Numbered from the stretch's first letter, positions 1 to 6,585 are shown. The stretch: DNA of 13,373 nt from Bacteroidota bacterium (GCA_023418315.1 JAEZZY010000014.1:1-13373); one strand, 5' to 3'. The notes: a model not told the origin generated them from the letters alone. Numbers and translations are program-made.

Positions 1-370
1 AATGCCTTTTGCAACAGAGAACCTTTGCTCAACTGCATCAGAAAAAGCATTATCCTGCTTGCAGGTTAAGAATGCAAAAACGCCCTGAATCTCTAATTAT
101 GCCTGTCCAATAAATGGGAGGATCTCATATGTATATGAAAGTCACATTTCTTCCAGACTGAACCACGGGGATTTTTCATAGCAAGATACTTTACGACAGA
201 CAAAATATAAAAACTTGCATTAACCTGCGAATAATATGGCACTCAAATTCTGTCTTCAATACTTTATTTGCTCTTTAAGTAGGTAACTAATGCTGTTGAT
301 TGCTACCTCAGATTAGAGTGCTTCTTCACACGCTAAGACGATATATTGTTGTAGGATAGTTGTAGTAAAG
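1..370. other. Gene-less stretch beside the tRNA
   Basis: I see no supportable gene here. All frames on both strands are broken by stops. The longest open pieces are a 28-codon frame starting ATG at base 2 and a frame of similar length reading off the left edge on the minus strand, and neither resembles a protein family I know. There is an imperfect hairpin at about 281-308 (AGGTA paired with TACCT, partly paired inside). The stretch lies downstream of the tRNA 3' end, a common integration position, but I found no copy of the tRNA end in it. It may be ordinary spacer or a decayed insertion. Confidence 0.5.
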
Positions 371-406
371 AAAAAAGCCTTTCAGGTTTTTCGTCTGAAA
401 GGCTTT
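371..406 (-). terminator. Intrinsic terminator of the tRNA gene
   Basis: Read on the minus strand, a perfect 12-bp stem (AAAGCCTTTCAG with CTGAAAGGCTTT) encloses a 9-nt loop and ends in a run of six T. It begins about 10 bases after the tRNA 3' end, so it most likely ends the tRNA transcript. On the plus strand only three T follow the stem, so it should act mainly in the minus direction. Confidence 0.9.
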
Positions 407-415
407 GTGGGCTTG

Positions 416-489
416 TAGCGAGATCGGGATTTGAACCCGAGACCTCAGGGTTATGAATCCTGCGCTCTCACCAACTGAGCTACCTCGCC
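416..489 (-). tRNA. tRNA-Met, anticodon CAU (elongator-like)
   Basis: A 74-nt cloverleaf can be folded by eye. The acceptor stem is GGCGAGG with TCTCGCT, the D stem GCTC with GAGC, the anticodon loop TTCATAA (anticodon CAT), and the T arm TCGGG-TTCAAAT-CCCGA, with discriminator A. CCA is not encoded, since the next bases are CAA. The D-stem pair 11-24 is C-G, as in elongator tRNAs, and the GGG/CCC anticodon-stem signature of initiators is incomplete. Two weak spots are a G1·U72 wobble at the end of the acceptor stem and an A31·C39 mismatch closing the anticodon loop. A lysidine-modified tRNA-Ile(CAU) is the alternative, but the body looks more like elongator Met. Confidence 0.93.
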
Positions 490-501
490 AAATCGGGAGT
501 G

Positions 502-509
502 CAAATGTA
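502..509 (-). promoter_or_regulatory. -7 promoter box of the tRNA gene
   Basis: The minus strand reads TACATTTG, an exact match to the Bacteroidota -7 consensus TAnnTTTG. It ends 12 bases before the first tRNA base, the right distance for a transcript with a very short 5' leader. It lies between the thioesterase stop (521) and the tRNA, so the tRNA need not depend on the upstream gene. No clear -33 TTTG is visible at the usual spacing. Confidence 0.6.
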
Positions 510-520
510 GGGCAAAATAT

Positions 521-964
521 TCAAATTCCGATACCGCTCAATCTGCTTTTTAGAACTTCTGCCATAGCGGTTATTTTTCGGGTGGTATAGTCATAGCATA
601 CCATCCCTGTTTTGGCATGTGCCACATCCGCCCATTGTCCGCTCCTAATGGCTTTAAGCCTGTAAAGCAAATCAAAACCGCGGCTCGAAATTTCTTCACA
701 AAACAAATCCGCAACCAGGATTTCTCCATAGAAAGCTTCCGATTTATAGGCAATCATCACATCGCCCATAATGAGGCCGTTACCCCCAGCATTCATTTCC
801 GAAAAACCCCATGAAGCAAGCAATTGCACCCGTGCTTCATGCAGCAGCGAAAGCACGGCATCATTTGCCAGATGATTGCCATAGTTAATATCGGTAATGC
901 GGATAGGGAGCGTGCAGCTAAAGAGCGGTGCGGTATCGGGAAAAAATAGTTTTACTCGTGCCAT
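521..964 (-). CDS. Hot-dog thioesterase (4HBT superfamily)
   Basis: This 147-residue protein is an acyl-CoA thioesterase-like single hot-dog domain. The family signature appears near the start: RITDINYGNHLANDA at about 22-36, with Asp25 as the probable catalytic residue, followed by LLHEAR on the central helix at about 40-45. Such proteins act in the cytoplasm as dimers or tetramers and hydrolyse acyl-CoA or acyl-ACP thioesters; the substrate cannot be told from the sequence. ATG 964 is chosen because the family's N-terminal strand begins only about 16 residues later and no other Met precedes the motif. The gene stands alone, followed by the tRNA and divergent from the FAH-family gene. A promoter box lies only four bases before the start codon. 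A second thioesterase of the same superfamily lies at 11124-11543 but is not closely similar. Confidence 0.85.
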   Translation of the reverse strand: MARVKLFFPDTAPLFSCTLPIRITDINYGNHLANDAVLSLLHEARVQLLASWGFSEMNAGGNGLIMGDVMIAYKSEAFYGEILVADLFCEEISSRGFDLLYRLKAIRSGQWADVAHAKTGMVCYDYTTRKITAMAEVLKSRLSGIGI

Positions 965-968
965 GTTT

Positions 969-976
969 CAAATATA
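969..976 (-). promoter_or_regulatory. -7 promoter box, thioesterase (possibly leaderless)
   Basis: The minus strand reads TATATTTG, an exact TAnnTTTG match, ending four bases before the ATG of the thioesterase. If transcription starts at the usual distance from this box, the mRNA would begin at or within a few bases of the start codon. No convincing -33 element is visible, so this is a candidate only. Confidence 0.4.
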
Positions 977-1008
977 AGCACGTGAATGAAGGTTTTAAGG
1001 ATAACACT

Positions 1009-1016
1009 TATTTTTG
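1009..1016 (+). promoter_or_regulatory. -7 promoter box, FAH-family gene
   Basis: TATTTTTG matches TAnnTTTG on the plus strand, 18 bases before ATG 1035. It overlaps the in-frame TTG at 1014. A transcript from this box would start downstream of that TTG, which argues for ATG 1035 as the real start. It forms a divergent pair with the box at 969-976. Confidence 0.45.
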
Positions 1017-1034
1017 AGCGACAACAATCGAAAA

Positions 1035-1646
1035 ATGAAAATTATCTGCATCGGTAGAAATTATTCCGAACATGCAAAAGAATTAAAAAATGAGCTGCCC
1101 GATGAGCCGGTTATTTTTCTAAAACCGCAATCTTCTTTGCTGCAAAAAGGAAAAGATTTTTACTACCCCGATTTTACCAAAGACCTGCATTATGAATGTG
1201 AGCTGGTGTTGAAAATCTGTAAAAACGGCAAGCATATTCAAGAAAAATTTGCCGCTAAATATTATCAGCAGATAAGCGTGGGTATAGACTTCACGGCAAG
1301 AGACCTTCAGCAAAAACAAAAACAAAAAGGATTGCCCTGGGAAATAGCCAAAGCTTTTGACAACTCCGCTGCTGTGGGGGATTTTATAGACATAACTGAG
1401 GAACAAAAAAAGCAGGCGTTTCATTTTAAACTGCTGGTAAATGGTGTGGAAAAACAAAACGGCAATTCGGAAGAGATGATTTTCCGTCCCGATTCTATCA
1501 TTGCCTATGTATCTCGTTATTTCACGTTGAATACCGGCGATCTTATTTTTACCGGCACTCCAAAAGGAGTAGGACCCGTAGCCATAGGAGATAAGCTGGA
1601 AGGCTATCTCGACGAAAAAAAACTTTTTGAATTTTTCATCAAATAA
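1035..1646 (+). CDS. Fumarylacetoacetate hydrolase family protein (FAHD1-like)
   Basis: The product is a 203-residue single-domain member of the FAH family, close in layout to FAHD1/YcgM acylpyruvases and 2-hydroxyhepta-2,4-diene-1,7-dioate isomerases. Visible landmarks are CIGRNYSEHAKE at about 5-16, the metal-binding HYECEL with Glu54 and Glu56, GIDFTARDLQ with Asp85 as the third metal ligand, KGLPW at 98-102, and the glycine-rich TGTPKGVGP near 163-171. These enzymes use Mg2+ or Mn2+ to cleave or decarboxylate 2-oxo acids such as acylpyruvates or oxaloacetate in the cytoplasm; the exact substrate is not decidable. An in-frame TTG at 1014 would add seven residues, but they precede the conserved MKIICIGRNY start and lie inside the promoter box. 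The bestrophin-like gene begins 12 bases after the stop, so co-transcription is likely. Confidence 0.9.
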   Translation: MKIICIGRNYSEHAKELKNELPDEPVIFLKPQSSLLQKGKDFYYPDFTKDLHYECELVLKICKNGKHIQEKFAAKYYQQISVGIDFTARDLQQKQKQKGLPWEIAKAFDNSAAVGDFIDITEEQKKQAFHFKLLVNGVEKQNGNSEEMIFRPDSIIAYVSRYFTLNTGDLIFTGTPKGVGPVAIGDKLEGYLDEKKLFEFFIK

Positions 1647-1658
1647 TTTTCACCTTCC

Positions 1659-2537
1659 GTGCGCTCGTACAATCCCAAAGAATGGTTCAGTCTGCTTTTC
1701 CAGTTCCACAAAAGCGATACGATGCGCAGCCTGTGGAAACTCATCTTCATCATATCGCTGTATGCGCTGGCCATTGTGCTTATAGAATTTCATGTGATAG
1801 ATGTGGAGCATACCAGCTTCCTGCGCAATGTATATGCGTTGCATAACGTCTTGGGGCTGGCGCTTTCGCTGCTGCTTGTTTTTCGCACCAATACCGCCTA
1901 CGACCGCTGGTGGGAAGGCAGAAAACTATGGGGCGCTCTGGTAAACAACAGCCGGAATCTGGCGCTTAAAATGGCAGCAATCTTACCGGAGGAAGATGAA
2001 AGCAGCCGTGAATTTTTCAGAACAACGATTCCTTTTTATGCCGTGGCATTGAAAGATCATTTGATGAATGAATCTACTCGTTATGTTTTAGACAGCTTGC
2101 CACATCCCGATCTTAAAAAACTTCGCGATGATAAACACAAGCCCAACCAGGTAGCCAAAATGATACACGAAAAAGTAATGAGCCTGCATAGGGAAGGGCT
2201 GATTTCCGCAGAGCAATTGCTTTATATCAATCCCGAAATGCTTTCATTTACCGACATCTGCGGCGCGTGCGAACGCATCAAGAATACGCCCATTCCTTAT
2301 TCCTACAGCGCTTTCATCAAAAAATTCATCTTTATCTATGTCATCACGCTGCCTATAGGCTATGTGTTTCAATTGGGTTATTACCTGGTGCCGGTTACGG
2401 CTATTGTGTTTTATGTATTGGGAAGTTTAGAGCTTATTGCGGAAGAAATAGAAGATCCTTTTGGCATTGATGACAACGACCTGCCTATGGAAAACATTGC
2501 CCTCAATATCAAAAAACATGTGGCGGAGATCATTTAA
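1659..2537 (+). CDS. Bestrophin-like ion channel family protein
   Basis: This 292-residue membrane protein has the bacterial bestrophin-like (UPF0187, YneE/KpBest) pattern. After the conserved N-terminus YNPKEWFSLLFQFHKSDT come hydrophobic segments at about 26-44 and 58-75, the signature FRTNTAYDRWWEGRKLWG at 75-92, a long polar helical middle, two more hydrophobic segments at about 222-240 and 243-260, and the EEIEDPFG motif at 262-269. Characterised bacterial homologues form pentameric ion channels in the inner membrane (KpBest conducts Na+); transport here is inferred. GTG 1659 is used because an in-frame TAA lies just upstream and the conserved YNPKEWF block begins at residue 4. The first ATG, at residue 22, would remove that block. 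Confidence 0.88.
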   Translation: MRSYNPKEWFSLLFQFHKSDTMRSLWKLIFIISLYALAIVLIEFHVIDVEHTSFLRNVYALHNVLGLALSLLLVFRTNTAYDRWWEGRKLWGALVNNSRNLALKMAAILPEEDESSREFFRTTIPFYAVALKDHLMNESTRYVLDSLPHPDLKKLRDDKHKPNQVAKMIHEKVMSLHREGLISAEQLLYINPEMLSFTDICGACERIKNTPIPYSYSAFIKKFIFIYVITLPIGYVFQLGYYLVPVTAIVFYVLGSLELIAEEIEDPFGIDDNDLPMENIALNIKKHVAEII

Positions 2538-2639
2538 AAAAATTGTTTTTGGTACGTTAATTGGTTTCTTTTATAGGTAATTTTTAAAAATTATAGGGAT
2601 TTTTACCCCATAGTATTCCACCACAAACAAAACCAAAAC

Positions 2640-3329
2640 ATGAAGCAGGCTTTTTATTGTTTATCTTTTTTATTCGCTGCATTTTTCACAACACAGGCAA
2701 ACGCACAGTCTCAGCTTACAAAATGTGTGGATCCTGACGTGCAGGGACGAGCAGACAATATAAAAAGCTCCTATGCCAAGCAAGGAAAAGTAGTGTTTCA
2801 AGAAAGCCTGTTGAGCATGACTTCTATGGAACCCGCACCTATAGCCGTTCGCTTACAGCAAGGCGTTACGTACGAGATGATATTTGTAGGCAGCAGCCAA
2901 GCCAGTCGCATCATGCTGGAGCTATTCGATGGTGCCGATAAAAAACTGGATCATAAAGTAGAAAAGAGCGCGGCACACTTGCTTTACAGTTTCACCCCCG
3001 CTAAAACCGAAGTATATCTCATCACGCTTACCCAAAAAAAAGGAACCAAAAGTATGTGCGGTTATTTTGGAATTATGGTGAAAAAACCGGTGCAAACAGG
3101 ACCGAAATCCGCACCCCTAAAAAACAACGACATCCGCCGCCATCAACCCGCGAAAACCACGCCCCTACCGGCTAAAACCACTACCGCTCCTCAACCGGCA
3201 AAAATGCCCGCAACTCAAACCGCTCCTACACCACCCACAAAGAAAAACACTCTTCCGGATAACCAGCGTCCTAACCCCAACCGTACTAAGGCTACGCGGC
3301 AATACCAGCAGCAACAGCAAAATCCGTAA
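2640..3329 (+). CDS. Secreted protein of unknown function with low-complexity tail
   Basis: I do not recognise this 229-residue protein. It starts with a clear signal peptide (MKQAF, then a hydrophobic run, with likely cleavage after ANA at residue 22). The mature part has two regions. Residues about 24-147 look like a small beta-rich domain with alternating hydrophobics (VTYEMIFVGSS, IMLELFDGADKKLD, VYLITLTQKKG), and its only two cysteines, Cys29 and Cys140, could form a disulfide. Residues about 150-229 are disordered in appearance, rich in Pro, Thr, Lys and Gln, with repeated PAKTT/PAKM units and a closing QYQQQQQ run. The protein is probably periplasmic or outer-surface. It sits 102 bases after the bestrophin-like gene in an AT-rich spacer, so it may have its own promoter, and just before ung. 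Repeated PAK units mean its tail length could vary between strains. Confidence 0.75.
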   Translation: MKQAFYCLSFLFAAFFTTQANAQSQLTKCVDPDVQGRADNIKSSYAKQGKVVFQESLLSMTSMEPAPIAVRLQQGVTYEMIFVGSSQASRIMLELFDGADKKLDHKVEKSAAHLLYSFTPAKTEVYLITLTQKKGTKSMCGYFGIMVKKPVQTGPKSAPLKNNDIRRHQPAKTTPLPAKTTTAPQPAKMPATQTAPTPPTKKNTLPDNQRPNPNRTKATRQYQQQQQNP

Positions 3330-3362
3330 AAATTACCGGGCATTCTTTAGTTTTACGTCCTC

Positions 3363-4037
3363 ATGGATGTAAAAATGGAACAGAGCTGGAAAGAGGTCTT
3401 GCGCAACGAATTTGAGCAACCTTATTTTTCAGGCATCGTTAATTTTTTAAAAGCCGAAAAAAACGCCGGAAAAACAATTTACCCTCCCGGACCTTTTATA
3501 TTCAATGCCTTCAATACTACGCCCTTTGATGAAGTAAAACTGATAATCTTAGGGCAAGACCCTTATCACAATCCGCATCAGGCGCACGGCTTGTCTTTTT
3601 CCGTACCGGATGGCATCGCCCCGCCTCCTTCCCTGGTCAATATATTTAAAGAACTCCAGGACGATATAGGCATGGAAATCCCCCGCAGCGGCAATCTGGA
3701 AAAATGGGCAAAACAAGGAGTATTACTGCTCAATGCAGCGCTGACCGTACAAGCCAACACGCCTATGTCGCATAGCAAAATCGGATGGCACCATTTTACC
3801 GATGACGTAATCCGCATCCTCTCCGAAAAAAAAGAACATGTGGTTTTTTTGTTGTGGGGCGCTTTTGCCAAAAGCAAACAAGAGCTGATAGACCCCGCCA
3901 AACATCTCGTGCTGACTGCAGCGCACCCGTCGCCGCTTTCGGCGCATAACGGCTTCTTCGGTTGCCGCCATTTTAGCAAAGCCAACCATTGGTTGCAAGA
4001 AAAAGGATTTAAACCCATAGACTGGACGCTCTCATGA
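3363..4037 (+). CDS. ung: Uracil-DNA glycosylase, family 1
   Basis: The 224-residue product has all the marks of a family-1 UDG, which cuts uracil from DNA to start base-excision repair. The water-activating loop GQDPYH is at 64-69 with catalytic Asp66, followed by HGLSFSV, where Phe79 should stack on uracil. LLLNAALTV at 121-129 carries the uracil-specific Asn124, and the minor-groove loop HPSPLSA is at 188-194 with His188. Length matches the usual 220-230 residues. ATG 3363 gives MDVKMEQSWKEVL; an internal ATG at 3375 is possible and would still keep the domain whole. Its stop overlaps the next start as ATGA, so translation is probably coupled to the PlsC-type acyltransferase. Confidence 0.97.
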   Translation: MDVKMEQSWKEVLRNEFEQPYFSGIVNFLKAEKNAGKTIYPPGPFIFNAFNTTPFDEVKLIILGQDPYHNPHQAHGLSFSVPDGIAPPPSLVNIFKELQDDIGMEIPRSGNLEKWAKQGVLLLNAALTVQANTPMSHSKIGWHHFTDDVIRILSEKKEHVVFLLWGAFAKSKQELIDPAKHLVLTAAHPSPLSAHNGFFGCRHFSKANHWLQEKGFKPIDWTLS

Positions 4038-4786
4038 AGTTTCTAAAAAAAGCAGCCGGCACGATCTATTTTTTTTACGGCATTTTATTGTTCATTCTTT
4101 CCATGCTCATCGTAGTCCTTCCCGTGTGGATGACTACTTTGTTTCCGGAGCCGATGCGTTCCCGGTTATTACATCCTGTTTTCAAAGGATGGATGAGCTT
4201 TTTTCTGCCGCTTGTAGGCTGTCCGGTCATGCGGAAAGGAAAAGAACATTTCAAAAAAGGAGAGAATTATGTGGTGGTGATCAACCATAATTCGCTGGTG
4301 GATATTCCGGTTTCCTCCCCGTGGATACCCGGCCCTAATAAAACCTTAGCCAAAGCGGAAATGGCTAAGATTCCTTTATTTGGAGTGATCTACAAAGCCG
4401 GCTCCATCCTGGTAAACCGCAAAGAAGAAAAAAGCAAACGGGAAAGTTTTCATGCCATGAATGATATGCTGCGCAAAGGTTTGCACCTATGCCTCTATCC
4501 CGAAGGCACAAGAAATAAAACCGAACAACCTCTTCAAAAATTTTTTGACGGCGCTTTTATTACAGCCATCCGAATGCAAAAACCCATCATCCCCGGCTTG
4601 ATTTTCAACACAAAAAAAATATATCCCAGCGATAGTAAAATATGGGCGAGACCGAAACGGATTCATATCCATTTTTTACCGCCTATAGAAACCAAAGGAT
4701 TGTCTATGAACGACCTTTTGACGCTGAAAGAAAAAGTACATAAGGTGATGGAAGCGTATTATGTAGCACATCAAAACACATTATGA
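4034..4786 (+). CDS. plsC: 1-acyl-sn-glycerol-3-phosphate acyltransferase (PlsC family)
   Basis: The protein (250 residues) moves an acyl chain onto lysophosphatidic acid, making phosphatidic acid in membrane phospholipid synthesis. An N-terminal hydrophobic helix (about 12-32) anchors it to the inner membrane. The catalytic HX4D box is NHNSLVD with His85 and Asp90, the substrate-phosphate motif YPEGTR has Glu157-Arg160, and a PIIPG block follows near 184-188. Length and order of motifs are normal for the family. Other PlsC-like enzymes, such as ornithine-lipid or glycolipid acyltransferases, share these motifs, so the acceptor is inferred. It overlaps ung upstream and the DUF2520 gene downstream, each by ATGA, giving a three-gene coupled unit. 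Confidence 0.9.
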   Translation: MKFLKKAAGTIYFFYGILLFILSMLIVVLPVWMTTLFPEPMRSRLLHPVFKGWMSFFLPLVGCPVMRKGKEHFKKGENYVVVINHNSLVDIPVSSPWIPGPNKTLAKAEMAKIPLFGVIYKAGSILVNRKEEKSKRESFHAMNDMLRKGLHLCLYPEGTRNKTEQPLQKFFDGAFITAIRMQKPIIPGLIFNTKKIYPSDSKIWARPKRIHIHFLPPIETKGLSMNDLLTLKEKVHKVMEAYYVAHQNTL

Positions 4787-5553
4787 CCTACACACTCATC
4801 GGCACGGGTAATATGGCTTATTTCTTAGCAACACGTTTGCAGCAAGCGGGTTGGCTATGCAAAGGCGTATGGGGAAGAACCCAAACTGAAGCCGAAAAAT
4901 TAGCCCGGCAAATAAATACCCGGGCGCTTGCTTCCTTAAACGACATTTCCGATGAGCAGGATGTATGCCTTATTGCCGTAGCCGATCATGCAATTGAAGA
5001 AATTTCAGCACAATTAATCCTGCAAAACACTACCGTCATTCATACGGCTGGCGCTGTAGCTTTGTCGGCTATAAAGCAAGAAAACAAAGCCGTGTTGTGG
5101 CCGGTTTATTCCATCTTAAAAAACAACCTGCCGCAAGAAAAAAACATTCCTTTGATAGGAGAAGCCTCCAACCCTTTTGCCGAAGAAAAGTTGCGAAAAA
5201 TCGCGCAGGTAATTTCCACCCACCTCACTATAGCTACCCATGCACAGCGGCAATGGATGCACCTGATAGCTGCGTTTACCAACAATTTCCCCAATCACCT
5301 CATCGCTATCAGCGAAATATTATGCAGGGAACAACAAATAGACCCTAAAATTTTTCATCCCATTTTGCAACAAACATTTGACCGCCTGCAAACGGGAAAC
5401 GCTTATTCCCTACAAACCGGCGCTGCCAGGCGTAAGGATGAAACCACGCTGCAAAAACATGTTTCTTTGCTGGCAGCATACCCGCTTTGGCAGGAGCTAT
5501 ATAAAATGCTATCTGCCTCTATAAAAGATTTGTATAGCGATAAGGACAAATAA
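4783..5553 (+). CDS. Rossmann-like and DUF2520 domain-containing protein
   Basis: This 256-residue protein resembles pyrroline-5-carboxylate reductase and 6-phosphogluconate-dehydrogenase-type oxidoreductases. The N-terminal Rossmann fold shows the nucleotide-binding turn GTGNMA at 7-12 and ends around residue 90 with VIHTAGAV. The C-terminal DUF2520 helical domain has WPVYSILKN at about 106-114, a long helix with FTNNFPNHL, and the LQTGAARRKDE block near 209-219. The family is common in Bacteroidota, has no firmly assigned substrate, and is presumed to use NAD(P)H. The start ATG overlaps the plsC stop, so the glycine-rich loop lies immediately at the N-terminus, as expected. It ends the ung-plsC unit; the next gene has its own promoter box. 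Confidence 0.88.
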   Translation: MTYTLIGTGNMAYFLATRLQQAGWLCKGVWGRTQTEAEKLARQINTRALASLNDISDEQDVCLIAVADHAIEEISAQLILQNTTVIHTAGAVALSAIKQENKAVLWPVYSILKNNLPQEKNIPLIGEASNPFAEEKLRKIAQVISTHLTIATHAQRQWMHLIAAFTNNFPNHLIAISEILCREQQIDPKIFHPILQQTFDRLQTGNAYSLQTGAARRKDETTLQKHVSLLAAYPLWQELYKMLSASIKDLYSDKDK

Positions 5554-5568
5554 AACTATGGGATGGAC

Positions 5569-5576
5569 TACCTTTG
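5569..5576 (+). promoter_or_regulatory. -7 promoter box, ferredoxin gene
   Basis: TACCTTTG is an exact TAnnTTTG match, 38 bases before the ferredoxin ATG and 15 bases after the DUF2520 stop. No TTTG appears at the usual -33 spacing. The same 8-mer recurs on the minus strand at 9401-9408, which supports its being a real element in this genome. Confidence 0.5.
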
Positions 5577-5614
5577 CCTTTCAGTTTTTTTGAATTATTA
5601 TATCTATAATCATA

Positions 5615-5953
5615 ATGTACACTGTAAAATTCAAGTTTGAGCAGAAGGGATTAGAGCCTGTAACCCTTACCAATGTTCACCCCGGCGACAGCATTCTGGA
5701 AATAGCGCTGGATCATAATATAGAATTGCATCATAACTGCGGCATGGTATGCGCATGCAGCACCTGCCATCTTTATGTGGACAGCGGAGAGGAATTTATA
5801 CCGGAGATTTCGGATAAGGAAGAAGATTTTATTGACCGTGCCCGCAATCCGCAGCTCAATTCCCGCCTCGGATGCCAGTGTGTTTTGAAGGAAGGAAGCA
5901 GCGGCACGATAGAGGTTACCATTCCCGACCAATCCACCATTCACGGAGATTAA
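5615..5953 (+). CDS. fdx: [2Fe-2S] ferredoxin, adrenodoxin/ISC type
   Basis: The 112-residue product is a small electron carrier of the adrenodoxin/ISC-ferredoxin class. Four ligands fit the C-x5-C-x2-C...C spacing: Cys42, Cys48 and Cys51 in NCGMVCACSTC, and Cys87 in SRLGCQC. Two further cysteines, Cys46 inside the loop and Cys89 next to the last ligand, are unusual extras. The HLYV after the third ligand and the acidic EEFIPEISDKEEDF segment are typical of the partner-binding face in this class. It is followed 56 bases later by iscX, the same order as the end of the enterobacterial isc operon. That context supports a role in iron-sulfur cluster assembly, although no iscS, iscU or hscBA is in the window. 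Confidence 0.92.
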   Translation: MYTVKFKFEQKGLEPVTLTNVHPGDSILEIALDHNIELHHNCGMVCACSTCHLYVDSGEEFIPEISDKEEDFIDRARNPQLNSRLGCQCVLKEGSSGTIEVTIPDQSTIHGD

Positions 5954-6009
5954 TCCGAGCTATATTATTTACAAACAATTTATTTTTTTAAAACCATTTT
6001 TGACAAACT

Positions 6010-6243
6010 ATGTACGAGCCGCCGATTCACTGGAATGACCATGAAGATATAGCGCTGAAACTCTATGAAAAATTTGGCGACGAATTTGGCGAAAGCCGGA
6101 TTTATAGGGTACGTTTTACCGACCTGATGGAATGGGTATTGCAATTACCCCATTTTGAAGGGAAGCGCGAAGAATGTAATGAAGGCCATCTGGAAATGAT
6201 ACAAAGCGCCTGGGTATATGAATGGCGCGATAATCAAGACTGA
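6010..6243 (+). CDS. iscX: Iron-sulfur cluster assembly protein IscX
   Basis: The product is a 77-residue acidic protein of the IscX/YfhJ family, a small adaptor that binds the cysteine desulfurase IscS and iron and tunes cluster assembly. Family marks are HWNDHEDIALKLYEKF at 7-22, the strongly conserved VRFTDLMEWV at 34-43, LPHFEG, then NEGHLEMIQSAW at 57-68. Compared with the 66-residue E. coli protein as I recall it, there is about a four-residue insertion before VRFTD and a slightly longer N-terminus. A 7/8 match to the -7 box (CATTTTTG) ends seven bases before its ATG. Its TGA stop directly abuts the stop of the convergent small lipoprotein gene, with no base between. Confidence 0.9.
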   Translation: MYEPPIHWNDHEDIALKLYEKFGDEFGESRIYRVRFTDLMEWVLQLPHFEGKREECNEGHLEMIQSAWVYEWRDNQD

Positions 6244-6531
6244 TTAGCGGCGACGTCTGTATTTGGAAGGCTCTGCTTTTACCGATTTGTAGGGGCGGTA
6301 CGCTTTTGACTTGGTGCGTGTGGTACGATACGTAGTAGGATCGTAGCGATAGCCTGCGCCTCTGTATGATTCTCTGCCAAAAGCCGCGCGCTTGCTGCCT
6401 TTGTATTTTCCGCTAAAGGAAGTTGCATTATAAGTATGTGTCGGGAAGGCAGATTTGCGGCAGGAGGATGCGCCAATTACCAGAAATACAGCCAATATAA
6501 GAAGGGTAGCAACGTAATATGTTCTCTTCAT
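6244..6531 (-). CDS. Small basic Tyr/Arg-rich lipoprotein, unknown function
   Basis: I do not recognise this 95-residue protein. It has a charged start (MKRTYY), a hydrophobic helix at about 7-20 and a lipobox-like ASSC with Cys24, so a lipid-anchored envelope protein is likely. The mature part is very basic and low in hydrophobics, with many Arg, Lys, Tyr, Ser and Thr (YKGSKR, YRGAGYRYD, TTYRTTRTKSKAYRPYK) and a terminal RRRR. Such composition suggests binding to anionic material such as lipopolysaccharide, peptidoglycan or nucleic acid, but that is only inference. It lies 54 bases after the FabZ-like gene on the same strand and could be its last operon member. A near-match AACCTTTG box about 13 bases before its start (minus strand, 6544-6551) may give it its own transcript. 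Confidence 0.7.
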   Translation of the reverse strand: MKRTYYVATLLILAVFLVIGASSCRKSAFPTHTYNATSFSGKYKGSKRAAFGRESYRGAGYRYDPTTYRTTRTKSKAYRPYKSVKAEPSKYRRRR

Positions 6532-6585
6532 GGTGTCTAAAGTACAAAGGTTTTATCAAAATGCAATATAGTAAGGGAATTGATT

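Noticed and set aside
1..490. Possible integration site at the tRNA 3' end
   Set aside because: No second copy of the tRNA end and no integrase gene are visible in the window.
1014..1034. TTG start extending the FAH-family protein by seven residues
   Set aside because: The conserved sequence begins at ATG 1035 and the TTG overlaps a probable -7 box.
2579..2592. 14-bp perfect palindrome AATTTTTAAAAATT after the bestrophin-like gene
   Set aside because: It consists only of A/T, easily arises by chance in AT-rich spacer, and has no GC stem or T-run placement typical of a terminator.
3578..4018. Long antisense frames across ung
   Set aside because: They mirror the strongly supported ung gene and have no recognisable domain.
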